A stretch of DNA of 64,000 nt from Oenanthe sinensis (taxonomy: Eukaryota; Streptophyta; Magnoliopsida; Apiales; Apiaceae). The notes under the pieces were generated by a model that was not told the origin of the DNA, ran no database searches, and saw only the letters and a program-made list of their open reading frames with translations. Positions 12,701-23,109 of this stretch are shown here, in pieces. The DNA lies in the NCBI GenBank assembly GCA_028671895.1, contig CM053813.1:9858001-9922000 (forward strand), read 5' to 3'. Every line of letters starts with the position of its first letter. The stretch's first letter is position 1. A program made the position numbers and the translations under genes.

Positions 12701-15639
12701 TCAGAATATTATTAATTCATGGTAATGCCAAATTTTTTGAAATCTTTGACTTAATGATAAGTTCTTCAATTATGCATTTTTGCTGTGTTTGGAACTATCT
12801 AGCTTATTGTAGTCGTTGGAAATGCACGTCGGCATTTCCCTTGAACTGTCTTGTTCATTTATAACTTGATTCGTCTGCTACTCTGAACTTCTCGAAAAGT
12901 TAGAGTATGCAAGTGTCCGACGCTTCATCACTATTATCCTGATGTAGGACACAAGTATGCGTAGGTTGTTTAAGATTGTTTCTTGTAAGTAGAATGATAT
13001 CTTTTCAACCTAGTTTTGAGATGCCTCTGAACTTCTTAAAAAGTTAGAGGACGTTTGCTTTCAGTTTTGTATAACTGAATCTGGTGTCGAGTACATTTTT
13101 TTTTTGGTGCTTGATGGTCGACCGGGAGTAGTCTAGCGTGTCTCGACGGTTAGTCGAGGTTTACTGTTTTAAATAATATTTAGTTTATTAAAAATTATTT
13201 AAAGAATATAGAAAGTATTTAAAGGTTAAGTAAATACTTTCAGGGCGTTGAAATTATTTAAATATTATTTAATATTGATTAAATATTATTTAAATATGTT
13301 GAATCGTTTAAGATTATTTAAATATTAAATAATCTTGATTATATTGGGATTAAATATTTTAATTCTTCTAAATCCTTTTAATATTTTTCGAGGACTATTC
13401 TAGGCCTCTTAAATATTAATAAAATAGTTATTGGCTCTTTAAAAATATTCTGGAGTTGTCTAAACTTCTTTAAATATTATTTTTCATTAAATAATAAATT
13501 ATGAGCGTTGACTCGGATATTTTGTATTTATTCTGAGTCGATAACTCCAGGTTCGGGAGGTAACGTCCGACTCCGATATTCCTCCCAGTTGTATTGGTGC
13601 CTTATGGCCCATGGTTTCACTCCAAAATGGTAATGTTTTGTGGAGTCTATTTTAACTAGTATTAGCGGCTCCCCGGTCGCGTTCTTGAGTCTCCTTGATT
13701 CAAGGGTTTCTGTCTTGTTGAATTCATTGACTGAGAGTCAACCCAGATGTTTCGAGAGTACTCCCACTTGGTTTAGGGAGCCAAGCTATTGTCAGATATT
13801 GAAATCTTACAATAGGTCGTTGTTGTTCTGGAAGGTTGTATTAAATTTCCTTCCTTATCTGTTGATTGAAATCCTGTGATGGATTGTCGTAGTTGTTCTG
13901 GAAGGTTGTATTAAATTCCCTTCCTTATCTGTTGATGAAATCCTGTGATGGATTGTCGTAGTTGTTCTGGAAGGTTGTATTAAATTCCCTTATTTATCTG
14001 TTGATGAAATCCTGTGATGGATTGTCGTTGTTGTTCTGGAAGGTTGTATTAAATTCCCTTCCTTATCTGTTGATGAAATCCTGTGATGGATTGTCGTTGT
14101 TGTTCTGGAAGGTTGTATTAAATTCCCTTTCTTATCTGTTGATGAAATCCTGTGATGGATTGTCGTTGTGTTCTGGAAGGTTGTATTAAATTCCCTTCCT
14201 TATCTGTTGATTGAAATCCTGTGATGGATTGTCGTTGTGTTCTGGAAGGTTGTATTAAATTCCCTTCCTTATCTGTTGATGAAATCCTATGATGGATTGT
14301 TGTTGTTCTGGAAGGTGGTATTGAATTCCCTTCCTTAACAGTTGATTGAAATCCTAGAGTGGATTGTTGTTATTCTAGAAGGCTTGATTAAATTTCCTTC
14401 TAGGTTTGATGAGTGTTTAAGTATTCATCAGGGACTGGAGTAAGGTTGCGTAAGAGGTCGGTGACGCACGACCCAGCCGTAAACTAAAGGCCCATGTGTT
14501 GCCTAGGGTGACGTCCCGATAAGGGGTTGTCCTTCTACTAGTAGAGAAAGTGACTGGTTTTTCTATTGTACAAGGCGACTGATCATCGCGTACAATAGGG
14601 CGTTGAAAAATCTCTAGATTAATCCCGTTTCTTCCAATTGGAATTTGACGTTGCACTGTAACGAAAGCCTAGGTGCTGAGTTACCGATAGTGTCAACGGG
14701 AATGTAATCCACTCTGAGTTGGTTGGTTGTTTTGAGTACTGTTTTATTCGCATATATCAGTTTCACTGTTCCTACACTATAACGAAAGCCATGGTGCTAA
14801 GTTACTGGTAGTGTTAATGGGAATTGATGAACTTTCATTCATTCTTTTCGCAGTATATTGATCTGCTTGCTTATTGGTACTCAAACGAATGGTACTCGGT
14901 GATTGAGGCCATTGTGATAAGTTATTGATACTGTCAGTCTAAAAAAAAATTATGAACTTATATTGTTGTATTGCAGTAACGTGAACTGCATTATTGTTGT
15001 GAATATCTTCTTGCATCGTGAATCTTCAGTCATTTATTGTCAAGATATAACCGGCTATACATCTTCAATTAGATTGCTAGTTATGTACTTTATTGTTGAA
15101 TATCCAGTTGGGATAATTATGGCTATCACCTGTCCCTTGAAATATTCTGATATATATAACTTGCTGAGCATTCTTTGGCTCATTCTTGCTTTTTGTAAAC
15201 CTTATATCTTGCAGAAAGAGATGGCTATGAATTGTCTACCTCAAGTATTATGTTAAGGAACAGAAAGATTCGAGCTTGAGCTAGTCAGGTTCAGGACTTC
15301 GATAAATGGTGCAAGAAAGGCGGGATTCCAGATTAGAATCCTAGACTTATTGAAAAATATGTAATGTGACAGTAGATCTTGGATTAATGTTTACTTCTAA
15401 TGTAACATCATGTGGAAGTTATATTAGTAGTGTGAGATCCTGAGGTTACATTGGTTTGTAATAACCATTATTATTTTAAGTTCGTTCCCTGAGACTATAA
15501 CTCGAGTTGTGTGTTTGGTTTGGGGTCACTGCTTTTATGTTTGGTTATTATAATGATTAAAGCAGGTGAATGATGTTATTGTGGTGAAAATTGGATAGTG
15601 ACAACCTAGATTCCTGACCCCGGATCTGGGGGCGTCACA
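9757..15639 (+). repeat. Element F 3' LTR (5.9 kb)
   Basis: Nearly identical to 515-6401. Differences seen by eye include single substitutions (for example in the blocks near 10821, 11197, 11608, 11760 and 13110) and a short indel in an A-run near 14941. The 68-bp array is at about 13817-14407, with the same number of units in the same order as the 5' LTR. The LTR ends GGGGGCGTCACA and is followed at once by the ATAGA duplication. Confidence 0.93.
13817..14407 (+). repeat. Tandem array, 9 units of about 67-69 bp, in F 3' LTR
   Basis: This is the counterpart of the array in the 5' LTR. It has the same unit count and differs by only a few bases (for example TTTCTT against TTCCTT in one unit). 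Equal copy number in both LTRs means no unit was gained or lost since insertion. Confidence 0.9.
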
Positions 15640-16401
15640 ATAGATGAGGCACAACTTAGGATGTAAGTTGATTCTCACCAAGTCCTTGAAGACCATTTTG
15701 TTTTGCATCCATGGTTCTAGTGTCTCCATATCTGCACTAATATCATATTCTCCAATGGAGGCATTAATTAACAACATAAAGAATCTTGCAAAATAAATGT
15801 TATTTTTTCTAGAAGCCTTGTTTCCTAACTTAGCAGATAATTTATTTAGGAGTAATGTGCTAAAATTAAAGTACTTATCAAATAGGACAAAATAAACAAT
15901 TTCTTGCATACTTGTAGTAATTGCATCAAAATTACTTATTTTTCCAGAAAATACTTTAATAATAACATCAAAGAAGTAACTCCATTCTTTCCTTAGATAT
16001 TTCCTAACAACCTCACCTAAACTAGTTTCAACATTTGCATAGTTAACAGATTCTAGCATGTCCCTAATCTCATTTTCAGTAGGTGACCTATCACAATTAT
16101 TTTCAGGTAATTCTAAGCATTCGGACAAAATAGTACTTGTAATGGTATAAGAATTACCTCTGCAAGTATAAGAAATTACCTTTCCATCTTGTGATCATTT
16201 TGCAAAGTTCCATAGTTCCTCAACAAAAGAACACACTATTGTGGGTGCTTCACTGAGTGCTTTGGATACTTTGCAGTCTCCCAGAAATCGCATCAATGGA
16301 TGGAAGTCCACGGGAGCATCATTCCCTATTAGACATGCTGAGAAGTTGTTTTGTTCATATGTGAACCCAGTGGAGGAGACAATCTTCTTTTGTGGTGCCA
16401 T
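15640..16401 (-). pseudogene. Element A extra ORF, N-terminal part (one stop; interrupted by F)
   Basis: The ORF starts at the ATG at 16401 (MAPQKKIV) and is open for 68 codons to a TGA at 16195-16197. It then continues in the same frame down to 15640, where F has inserted, and resumes at 509-1. It is at least 420 codons long with the end outside the window. The N-terminal 250 residues form a globular-looking domain with KYLRKEWSYFFDVI, KVFSGKISNFDAI and YFARFFMLLINAS. The same layout is recognisable at the start of C's extra ORF. The family is the Sirevirus/Athila additional ORF, sometimes labelled envelope-like. I see no signal peptide or transmembrane helix, so an envelope role is unsupported. 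Confidence 0.75.
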
Positions 16402-17081
16402 TTCTGATTCTTGAAAGAATAGAAAGAACTTGAAAGCAAGTAAGTGAATTTGACAAGAATAAGCTTGAGAGAGAGAAACAGAGATGCAGCACTTTGAGAT
16501 AGAAAATAAAATAGCAATTGAGAATGAATTAAGAATTATTATTGCTATTTATATTCTCTGTGATTAAAAAGACTTGAGCAGTCAGTTTAATTAAGGATAT
16601 AACCGTTGTGAGATAAAAAGAGTTAAACTTAATTACTATAAATGACAATTGATGGGTATGTTCATCTGTGGACAAATAAAGTAATTAATCAACGGCTATA
16701 ATTTGATCAATGAATGAATAAAACTGTAGAAATTCTATTACCGCCGATGGATAAAATAAAGAATTAATGATTTATCGATCGATAAATAACTAATAAGGTA
16801 ATTATCTGTCGATAGATAAATATCCATCGAAAGGAGTATAATTTATCTGTTGATCCAAATAATTAAGAGAAAATTTATCAATCGATAAACAATTACTTAG
16901 GCAATTATCTGTCTATAGATAAATATCCATCGATAAGAATATATTTTATCTGTTGATCAAATATATCCATCGATAGCTGCAAAATATCCATTGATGATTA
17001 ACACAGTTATCAATTGATTAACTTGTTTCAATAGATACTTGTGAACAATGTCCAAGAAAAAATGACTAATTGTGCATACAT
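16402..17081 (-). repeat. Element A non-coding stretch between pol and extra ORF, with palindromic ATCCATCGAT motifs
   Basis: No gene. Between 16651 and 17037 the motif family ATCCATCGAT / ATCGATAGATAAATATCC occurs about ten times in both orientations, some copies close to the perfect palindrome ATCCATCGATGGAT. The same family appears in A's LTR and in two coding linkers. Regulatory function is unproven. Confidence 0.7.
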
Positions 17082-17537
17082 TCAAGGTTGGGCAAAATTG
17101 AGCATACCTAACTCACAGACTAATCTGTTAAAAGTAGATTCATCTAGAAGTTTGATAAAAATGTCTGCAAGTTGTTGTTCACTAGGGACAAAATGTAATT
17201 CAACGGTACTATTCATTACATGTTCCCTAATGAAATGATACCTTATGTCAATGTGTTTGGTTCTGGAATGTTGCACAGGATTTTCTGTTATTGCAATGGC
17301 ACTTGTATTATCACAGAAAATAGGAATCTTGTTCATGTTGAACCCATAGTCAAATAGTTGATTCCTCATCCATAATATTTGAGCACAGCAACTTCCAGCA
17401 GCAATGTACTCAGCTTCTGCAGTTGAAGTTGATACTGAGTGTTGCTTTTTGCTAAACCATGACACAAGTTTGTTTCCTAGAAATTGACAGGTGTCTGTAG
17501 TACTTTTCCTGTCACTTGCAACCTGCATAATCAACAT
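17082..17537 (-). pseudogene. Element A pol: RNase H domain
   Basis: A 151-codon segment in copia RNase H: DRKSTTDTCQFLG, then TAEAEYIAAGSCCAQILWM, FCDNTSAIAI and RTKHIDIRYHFIREH, ending IKLLDESTFNRLVCELGML. The catalytic acidic positions (E of AEAEY, D of CDNTSA) are present. It is shifted by one base relative to the RT segment upstream: the frame changes near 17515-17535, within the DYAGCK block. Its product would have degraded the RNA strand during reverse transcription. Confidence 0.85.
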
Positions 17538-17949
17538 CTGAGTAGCCTATTAGATCAAAACCAGAGTCTCTAGGATACCAAATACCTAAATTTGATGTAC
17601 CCTTGAGATATCTAAAAATTCTTTTTATGGTCACTAAGTGAGACTCTCTAGGATCAGCTTGAAACCTAGCACACAGGCATGTAGAAAACATTATATCTGG
17701 CCTACTTACAGTTAAATATAAAAGTGAGCCTACCATGCCTCTATAACTTGAGATATCCACTTTAGCTTCCTTAGGGTTTAATTCAAGTTTGGTGGCAGTG
17801 GCTATGAGAGTTTTTGCAGAAGAACATTCATTCAAGTCAAATTTCTTTAACAAATCATGAATGTACTTTGATTGATTTATAAAAATACCCTCCTTAACTT
17901 GTTTGACTTGCAAACCAAGAAAATAGGTAAGTTCTCCCATCATGCTCAT
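17512..17949 (-). pseudogene. Element A pol: RT C-terminal/connection segment
   Basis: A 145-codon segment beginning MSMMGELTYFLGLQVKQ and containing YIHDLLKKF, GSLLYLTVSRPDI and RYLKGTSNLGIWYPRD. It ends at a frameshift in the first RNase H motif (DVDYAGCK). It is in frame with the upstream RT segment and separated from it by a single TAG (about 17959); the family motif there suggests CAG to TAG. Confidence 0.85.
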
Positions 17950-17961
17950 TTCATATTTACT

Positions 17962-18504
17962 CTACATTAATTTGGCAAACTTTTTGCAAAGTCCCTCATT
18001 AGTTGAGTCAAAAATAATGTCATCCACATATATTTGAACAAGAATAATGGAGCCATTAACATTTCTACTGAATAGAGTTTTATCAACAGTACCTCTTGTG
18101 AAGTGATTCTCAATAAGAAACTGAGATAAAGTGTCATACCAGGCCCTTGGTGCTTGTTTCAAATCATAGAGTTCTTTGAGTAGATAATAGACAAAGTCAG
18201 GGAAATTTAGATCTTCAAAGCCAGGAGGTTGTTCCACATAGACTTCCTCTTCTAAGACGCCATTCAAAAAGGCACTCTTCACATCCATCTGGTAGACTTT
18301 GAAATTAGCATGTGCATCATAGGCCAGGAAGTTTCTGATCGCTTCCAGCCTTGCAACTGGTGCAAAAGTTTCATTAAAATCAATTCCTTCCTCTTGTGAG
18401 TACCCCTTTGCCACAAGTCTTGCTTTGTTTCTAGTCATAGTACCAGTTTCATCCATTTTGTACCAATTACTGATATATTTGTTGGTTTGGGCACCAACTT
18501 CCAT
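17962..18504 (-). pseudogene. Element A pol: RT palm/fingers segment
   Basis: Contains NKARLVAKGYSQEEGIDF, YQMDVKSAFLNG (first catalytic Asp), YVEQPPGF, LKQAPRAWYD and the catalytic YVDDI box (IYVDDIIFDS). It is shifted relative to the integrase ORF; the two overlap at 18435-18504, so a 1-2 base indel lies near 18490 at the start of RT. The true upstream sequence of this ORF is therefore out of frame and its first about 20 residues are not native. Confidence 0.85.
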
Positions 18505-20345
18505 ACTTTATTTCTTTCAAATTGATTGAGTTCCTCTTGCATAGCTAAAACCCAATCAGGGTCCATAAGAGCATCTTCAATTCTCTTAGGTTCTTCTTGA
18601 GATAAAAAATTGCTATAGAGACACTCATTTTGAGTAGCACTTCTTGTCTTTACACCATCTTCTGAATTTCCAATGATTAGTTCAAATGGATGGATTTTTG
18701 TCCATTTCCTTTGAGGAGGCAATTGTTGCCTAGATGATGAAGCTTCATGATCATCAGTATTGTACTCATGTTGATTTGAATTTGAGGATTGATTCTGAAA
18801 CCCTCCCCATGAGTTGGATACTCTAGATGTAGAGTATTGATTATCCATTGAAGATTTATCAGTTGATGCATTATCAGTTGATGGAAATCTATCAACTGAT
18901 AAATTATCCATTGATGCAGTGACATCAACTGATATTGGGTTTCTAAGTACTTGTGACTTTACAATTTCTGCTTCGTCACCATCATCTTCATTACTTAACT
19001 CATTCTCAAAATACAGTGTGTCATGATTTCCTTCATCAACCAGACCTTGAATCTTTTTATCATCAAAAACTACATGTACAGATTCTATAACAATGTGTAG
19101 TCTGAGATTATAGACTCTATAGGCTATGCTTGACAGTGCATACCCAAAAAATATAGCTTCATCAGCCTTGACTTCAAATTTTCCTAGGTTCTCACCTTGA
19201 TTTCTTAACACATAACATTTGCAGCCAAAGACATGAAGAAACCCCACCTTTGGCTTTTTGTCTTTCTTGATCAATTGATAATGAGTCTTTCCTTGAGCTT
19301 CATTTATTATGGAGATGTTTTGAGTATAACATGCTGTATTAATGGCCTCAGCCCAGAAATATGTTGGCAGTTTAGCATCTTCCAGCATAGTTCTAGCTGC
19401 TTCAATCAATGTCCTATTCTTCCTTTCCACTACCCCATTTTGTTGAGGTGTCTTTGGTGCAGAGAAGGTGTATATAATTCCTTTAGATTCACAGAACTCC
19501 TTCATGGTGAAATTCTTAAATTTTGTTCCATTGTCACTCCTTATTTTCTTTACATCTAATCCAAGACTCTTCTCAACTTCCCTTATGTGCTTGATGATGG
19601 GATCACCAGCTTCATCTTTTGAATGCAGAAAATAAGTCCATGTGAATCTTGAGAAGTCATCAACAATGACTAGAGCAAATTTCTTCTTTGCAATGGACAT
19701 GATATTTACAGGACCAAACAAATCCATGTGTAATAATTCAAGTGGCTTCTCAATTGATGATTCTAATTTTGACTTAAATGATGCCTTTCTTTGTTTCCCT
19801 TTCTGACAGGCATCATAAAGTCCATCCTTGACAAATTCCATCTGTGGTAATCCTCTCACTTGATTTTTCTTGACCAACTGATTCATGGCTTTGAAATTCA
19901 AGTGAGCTAATTTCTTATGACATAGCCAACTTTCATCAATACTTGTTTTAGATAGAAGACAAGTCAATGAGTCTACACTTGTTGAATTGAAGTCAGCTAT
20001 GTACACATTTCCTTTTCTGTTCCCAGTCATAACCAGGCTTCCATCTTTCTTGTTGGAAATTATGCATGCTTCAGTTGTGAAACAAACTTTATTTCCATTG
20101 TCACATAGTTGACTTATGCTTAACAAATTATGTCTTAAGCCATCAACTAATGCAACAGGTTCAATGATGACATTCTCTTTTGAAATCAAGCCATATCCCA
20201 TGGTGTACCCTTTACTGTCATCTCTAAAAGTTACTCCAGGGCCAACTTTCTCCTCAAACTTTGTGAGTAGGGATTTATCTCCAATCATGTGTCTTGAACA
20301 CCCAATTTCCAAGTACCAAAGATTCTTTCTCTTTCCCTACACACA
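18435..20345 (-). pseudogene. Element A pol: protease, GAG-pre-integrase, integrase, RT start
   Basis: Domain order: aspartic protease (the WYLEIGCSRHM region at 20320-20290), GAG-pre-integrase with HHCC zinc finger, integrase core (LHMDLFGPV, RSDNGTKF, VVERKNR give the D, D and E), then the variable linker and RT start (NQFERNKVWKLVP). The catalytic protease motif is altered: D uses DSGAT and C has DSGAS, but here the residues are EIGC, so the active Asp is lost. The first Cys of the integrase finger is Tyr (LYDAC). Pol lies in the -1 frame relative to gag, with a TAG at 20337-20339 just upstream of the conserved protease sequence. The linker (about 18835-18935) repeats a SMDN/STDN/SVD motif. 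Confidence 0.88.
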
Positions 20346-20356
20346 GCCAAAGACAA

Positions 20357-21256
20357 TCAAGTTGATTTTGGTACCCAAATTACCTTGGGTCCTTTCTTAT
20401 TAGTTGCTACATTAGGGTGGGTTTCCAATTTTTGTACCTTTGGTTTAGGTGGTTTTATTTCCACTTCAACCTTAGGTGTTGGTTTTCTCACCTCAGGATT
20501 CTCAGTGCTAGTGTTTGGAATATTCATGCTTGCAGAATTAGAGAAATTTGGAGCATTAAAATTGTTATGCATATTCCAGGGCATAGTAGTCATATTCATG
20601 TTGGCAAATGCAAGATATGGATTAAACATATAAGGCATTGATGCATATTGAGCATGAATAGCATGAGAATCAACTAAATGAGGAAAAACAGAATTAGAAT
20701 GCATGTTAGGTATAACAGACACAATGGTTGTTGCAGGCATATTGATCTTGCATTGCACAGATAAATGATTTTTACTACCACACTTAGCACATATCTTTCT
20801 AGGAGCATACTTGTCAAGTGTGTAGTTATTGTGCTTGTTTATGCCTACTTTACCATTTTTGTTTTTCTTCTTCTTCTCATTTGACTTAATATTAGGTTCT
20901 ATCTTCTCTAATTTCTCCTTCAATTGATCTTTAGATAAGAATCCTATATTAGCCTTTTCAACTTTGACTTCAGATTTAGAGGAGCTACTTTCTTTGACAA
21001 ATTTAACAGGTCTGTTAAGCTTGATTTTTAAAACAAATTGCTTAGCAGTTGATGATTCCTCATTCGATGGATGATTATCCGTTGGATTAACATTATCAAT
21101 CGATGGATGATTATCCATTGTATTGACATTATCAATCGATGGATGATTATCCATTGAATTGACATTATCGATCGATGGATAATTCTTATCAGTTGATTCA
21201 GAATTAGCAATCGATTGATTATTTTCCAAAGATTAATTTTCATCAATGGCTATTTT
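20357..21256 (-). pseudogene. Element A gag, C-terminal part with second CCHC knuckle
   Basis: This is the continuation of gag after solo LTR G. It has an in-frame TAA about 5 codons after the insertion point, then is open to the TGA at 20357. It starts with a tandem SIDNVN/MDNHP repeat (about 21060-21215). CAKCGSKNHLSVQC (CX2CX4HX4C) follows, then a Met/Asn-rich spacer and the conserved end IWVPKST. The SIDN/MDN repeat is encoded by ATCGATGGAT units, the element's private motif. Gag would form the particle and bind RNA. Confidence 0.82.
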
Positions 21257-22846
21257 TGTGGGGTTTCGGGCATGAAAATGCAGCGGAATTAATGTAAAAA
21301 TAAAAAAAATCGAAACCCAATCGCAGGATCCATGTATAATGTTGGATGATTATGGTGAAGAAGTCTGTACCTTAACAAAGCTTTCCGTATGATGTTTAAT
21401 GATGGTCCAGAAAAGATGAATCACAGGAGCCCTTTGTTGCAAAGATCTGCTCTCCAAAGAAGTCCACACCAACGCCTAATCGTTCTACGATCACCGGAGT
21501 CGGTACTAGCCGAATTGTTTGCCTCTCTCTCTCTCTCTTTCTCTAGCCTCTCTTGATGTTGAGCAGCTAGGGTTTTTCTCTAAAACGAAATTTGATGATT
21601 AAACCCTAATACTATACATCATTATGTATATATAGGGGAGAGAGATTTTGGGCATAACCCTAATCCATGTGGTTTCCAAAACCCATTATGACTTTGGGTT
21701 ATTATTATTATTAAATCTGAATTCTAATATAATTAATCAAGTCCCACTTAATTAATTCAATAATTAAATTCGAATAATAATAATACTTATTAAATCTGAA
21801 TTCTAATATAATTAATCAAGTCCCACTTAATTAATTCAATAATTAAATTCAAATAAATAATAATATATTTAAATTCGTAATTTAAATAAACCTCCGTTTT
21901 GACGTTCTTTGTGTGTGACCCTTTAGGTTATTATTACGTTGGCAATAATTTTATTATCTAATAATAAAATTATAAATAATGAGCGGCATCTAGTAATACA
22001 TCATTGCTACCCAAGTAACAATAATAATTGGTGATTCAATTAAACCTTTCGTGAATAATGTTCCATGTAATATAATCCCTTTAATCTTATATTATAGATC
22101 AAACTCGAGGCATGTATAGTGTCATCCTCTTCAACGTTTAATCTCGGTTTCCTTGATCAATGAGTAGACTATTTAAACAAATCAATATTTGAGCATGACC
22201 ATGCATTTCATAGTCTCACTCAATCAAGAGGCCAATAATATCACTCCTAGAATTAGAGGGTTAAATCCTATATCTATCATTCATATTCCTCATACGATTC
22301 ATAGCATACCCAATGTACACCTTTATCATTACCCCGTTAAAGGTAACTTTGAGTGTAATCAAAGTATATTAATTCTCGTATAGAAATATAATGATTTCAA
22401 GTCAGAGGATCATTACATCATTATCACAGTGAGATTTCTTATGACACTTATTAACATATAGAATCTCACGACGGGTCTTTCCAGTGTCATGTATTGATAC
22501 ATACACTTATGTTCTTGACTTTAGTATCACTATACCTATGACCAATGAGATGTGGTCATCTGTCAACAAACATACTAGTCTTATTGCATTATTACTGTCC
22601 TTAAATAATAATACTTGACTAGGGAATTTTAGGAATAAAAACTATTCATATAATCTCATTTTTAAGTCACATACTTAAAGATATATATTACGTATTAATA
22701 TTCCAAGGACATTTATTATCCTTTCAATTTATAACGCAGTAAATAAAGACATAATAAATATTAATTAAATAATTACATAAAACATAATCCTTAATTGTTT
22801 TCAATAAAACATTAAAAGTATTGTCTCTAGGACACCAATACTAACA
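21257..22846 (-). repeat. Element G: solo LTR (E/H family) inserted in A gag
   Basis: A 1,590-bp unit with plus-strand ends TGTGGGGTTTCGG and CCAATACTAACA. It is flanked by a perfect 5-bp duplication ATTTT (21252-21256 and 22847-22851), with no internal domain and no second LTR, so it is a solo LTR formed by recombination between the LTRs of a full element. On the minus strand it starts TGTTAGTATTGG, like the LTR of E (TGTTAGTGTAGG), and shares many blocks with E and H. A TATATATA box is at 21627-21634. ORFs inside are spurious. Confidence 0.92.
21711..21855. repeat. 79-bp direct duplication inside solo LTR G
   Basis: Two copies of a block beginning TTAAATCTGAATTCTAATAT start at 21711 and 21790 and differ at only about one base over the first 65 bp. 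The block contains an AATTAATCAAGTCCCACTTA sequence that occurs once in H and in inverted sense in E. The duplication is therefore local to G or its sublineage. Confidence 0.85.
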
Positions 22847-23109
22847 ATTTTCTCAAGAATTTCAGACAACATGGTGAAGGAATTTGTTTCATGAATGTCA
22901 ATCATCTTCTTACTGGCTTTACTGGACCTGTTCCACTTGTCAATGTTTCTTAGTTCCTTTTCCAATTTTTCTATTTCCTTTTTACACTCAACTAGTTCTT
23001 TTCTAGCATCTTTGTTTTTTACCTTGAGTCTGTCCATTTGCACTAGCTCACCTTCTAGATAATTATTTCTTTCAGTGAGAGTTTCTAGGGTAATTTTGAG
23101 CCTAGTGTT
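22847..23109 (-). pseudogene. Element A gag, coiled-coil segment
   Basis: This is in frame with the gag segment upstream but separated from it by a TAA at about 23110. It encodes a charged, helical stretch (KKEIEKLEKELRNIDKW) typical of a coiled coil between the first and second knuckles of Sirevirus gag. It ends at the G insertion. Adjoining residues encoded inside G are not part of gag. Confidence 0.75.

Larger units (their letters stand above)
515..15639 (+). mobile_element. Element F: giant-LTR, non-autonomous gypsy-derived retrotransposon (LARD-like)
   Basis: Two direct repeats of 5,887 and 5,883 bp start TGTAATAACCCG and end GGGGGCGTCACA. They enclose only 3,355 bp. The 5-bp duplication ATAGA is perfect (510-514 and 15640-15644), so this is a single intact insertion into element A. 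A primer site follows the first LTR and a polypurine tract precedes the second. The interior is a heavily decayed gypsy pol without usable ORFs. By eye the LTRs differ at about 30 sites, roughly 0.5 percent, so the insertion looks young although the interior is old. The LTR 3' end resembles that of gypsy D in this window, which points to a Tekay/Del-type origin. It has no intact protein, so mobilisation in trans is inferred. Confidence 0.92.

Noticed and set aside
15535..15639. C-terminal end of the 197-codon ORF (APRSGVRNLGCHYP and so on)
   Set aside because: Encoded by F's 3' LTR end, not by the extra ORF of A, which continues at 509.
22801..22846. VSIGVLETILLMFY as part of A's gag
   Set aside because: These residues come from solo LTR G; gag continues on its other side.
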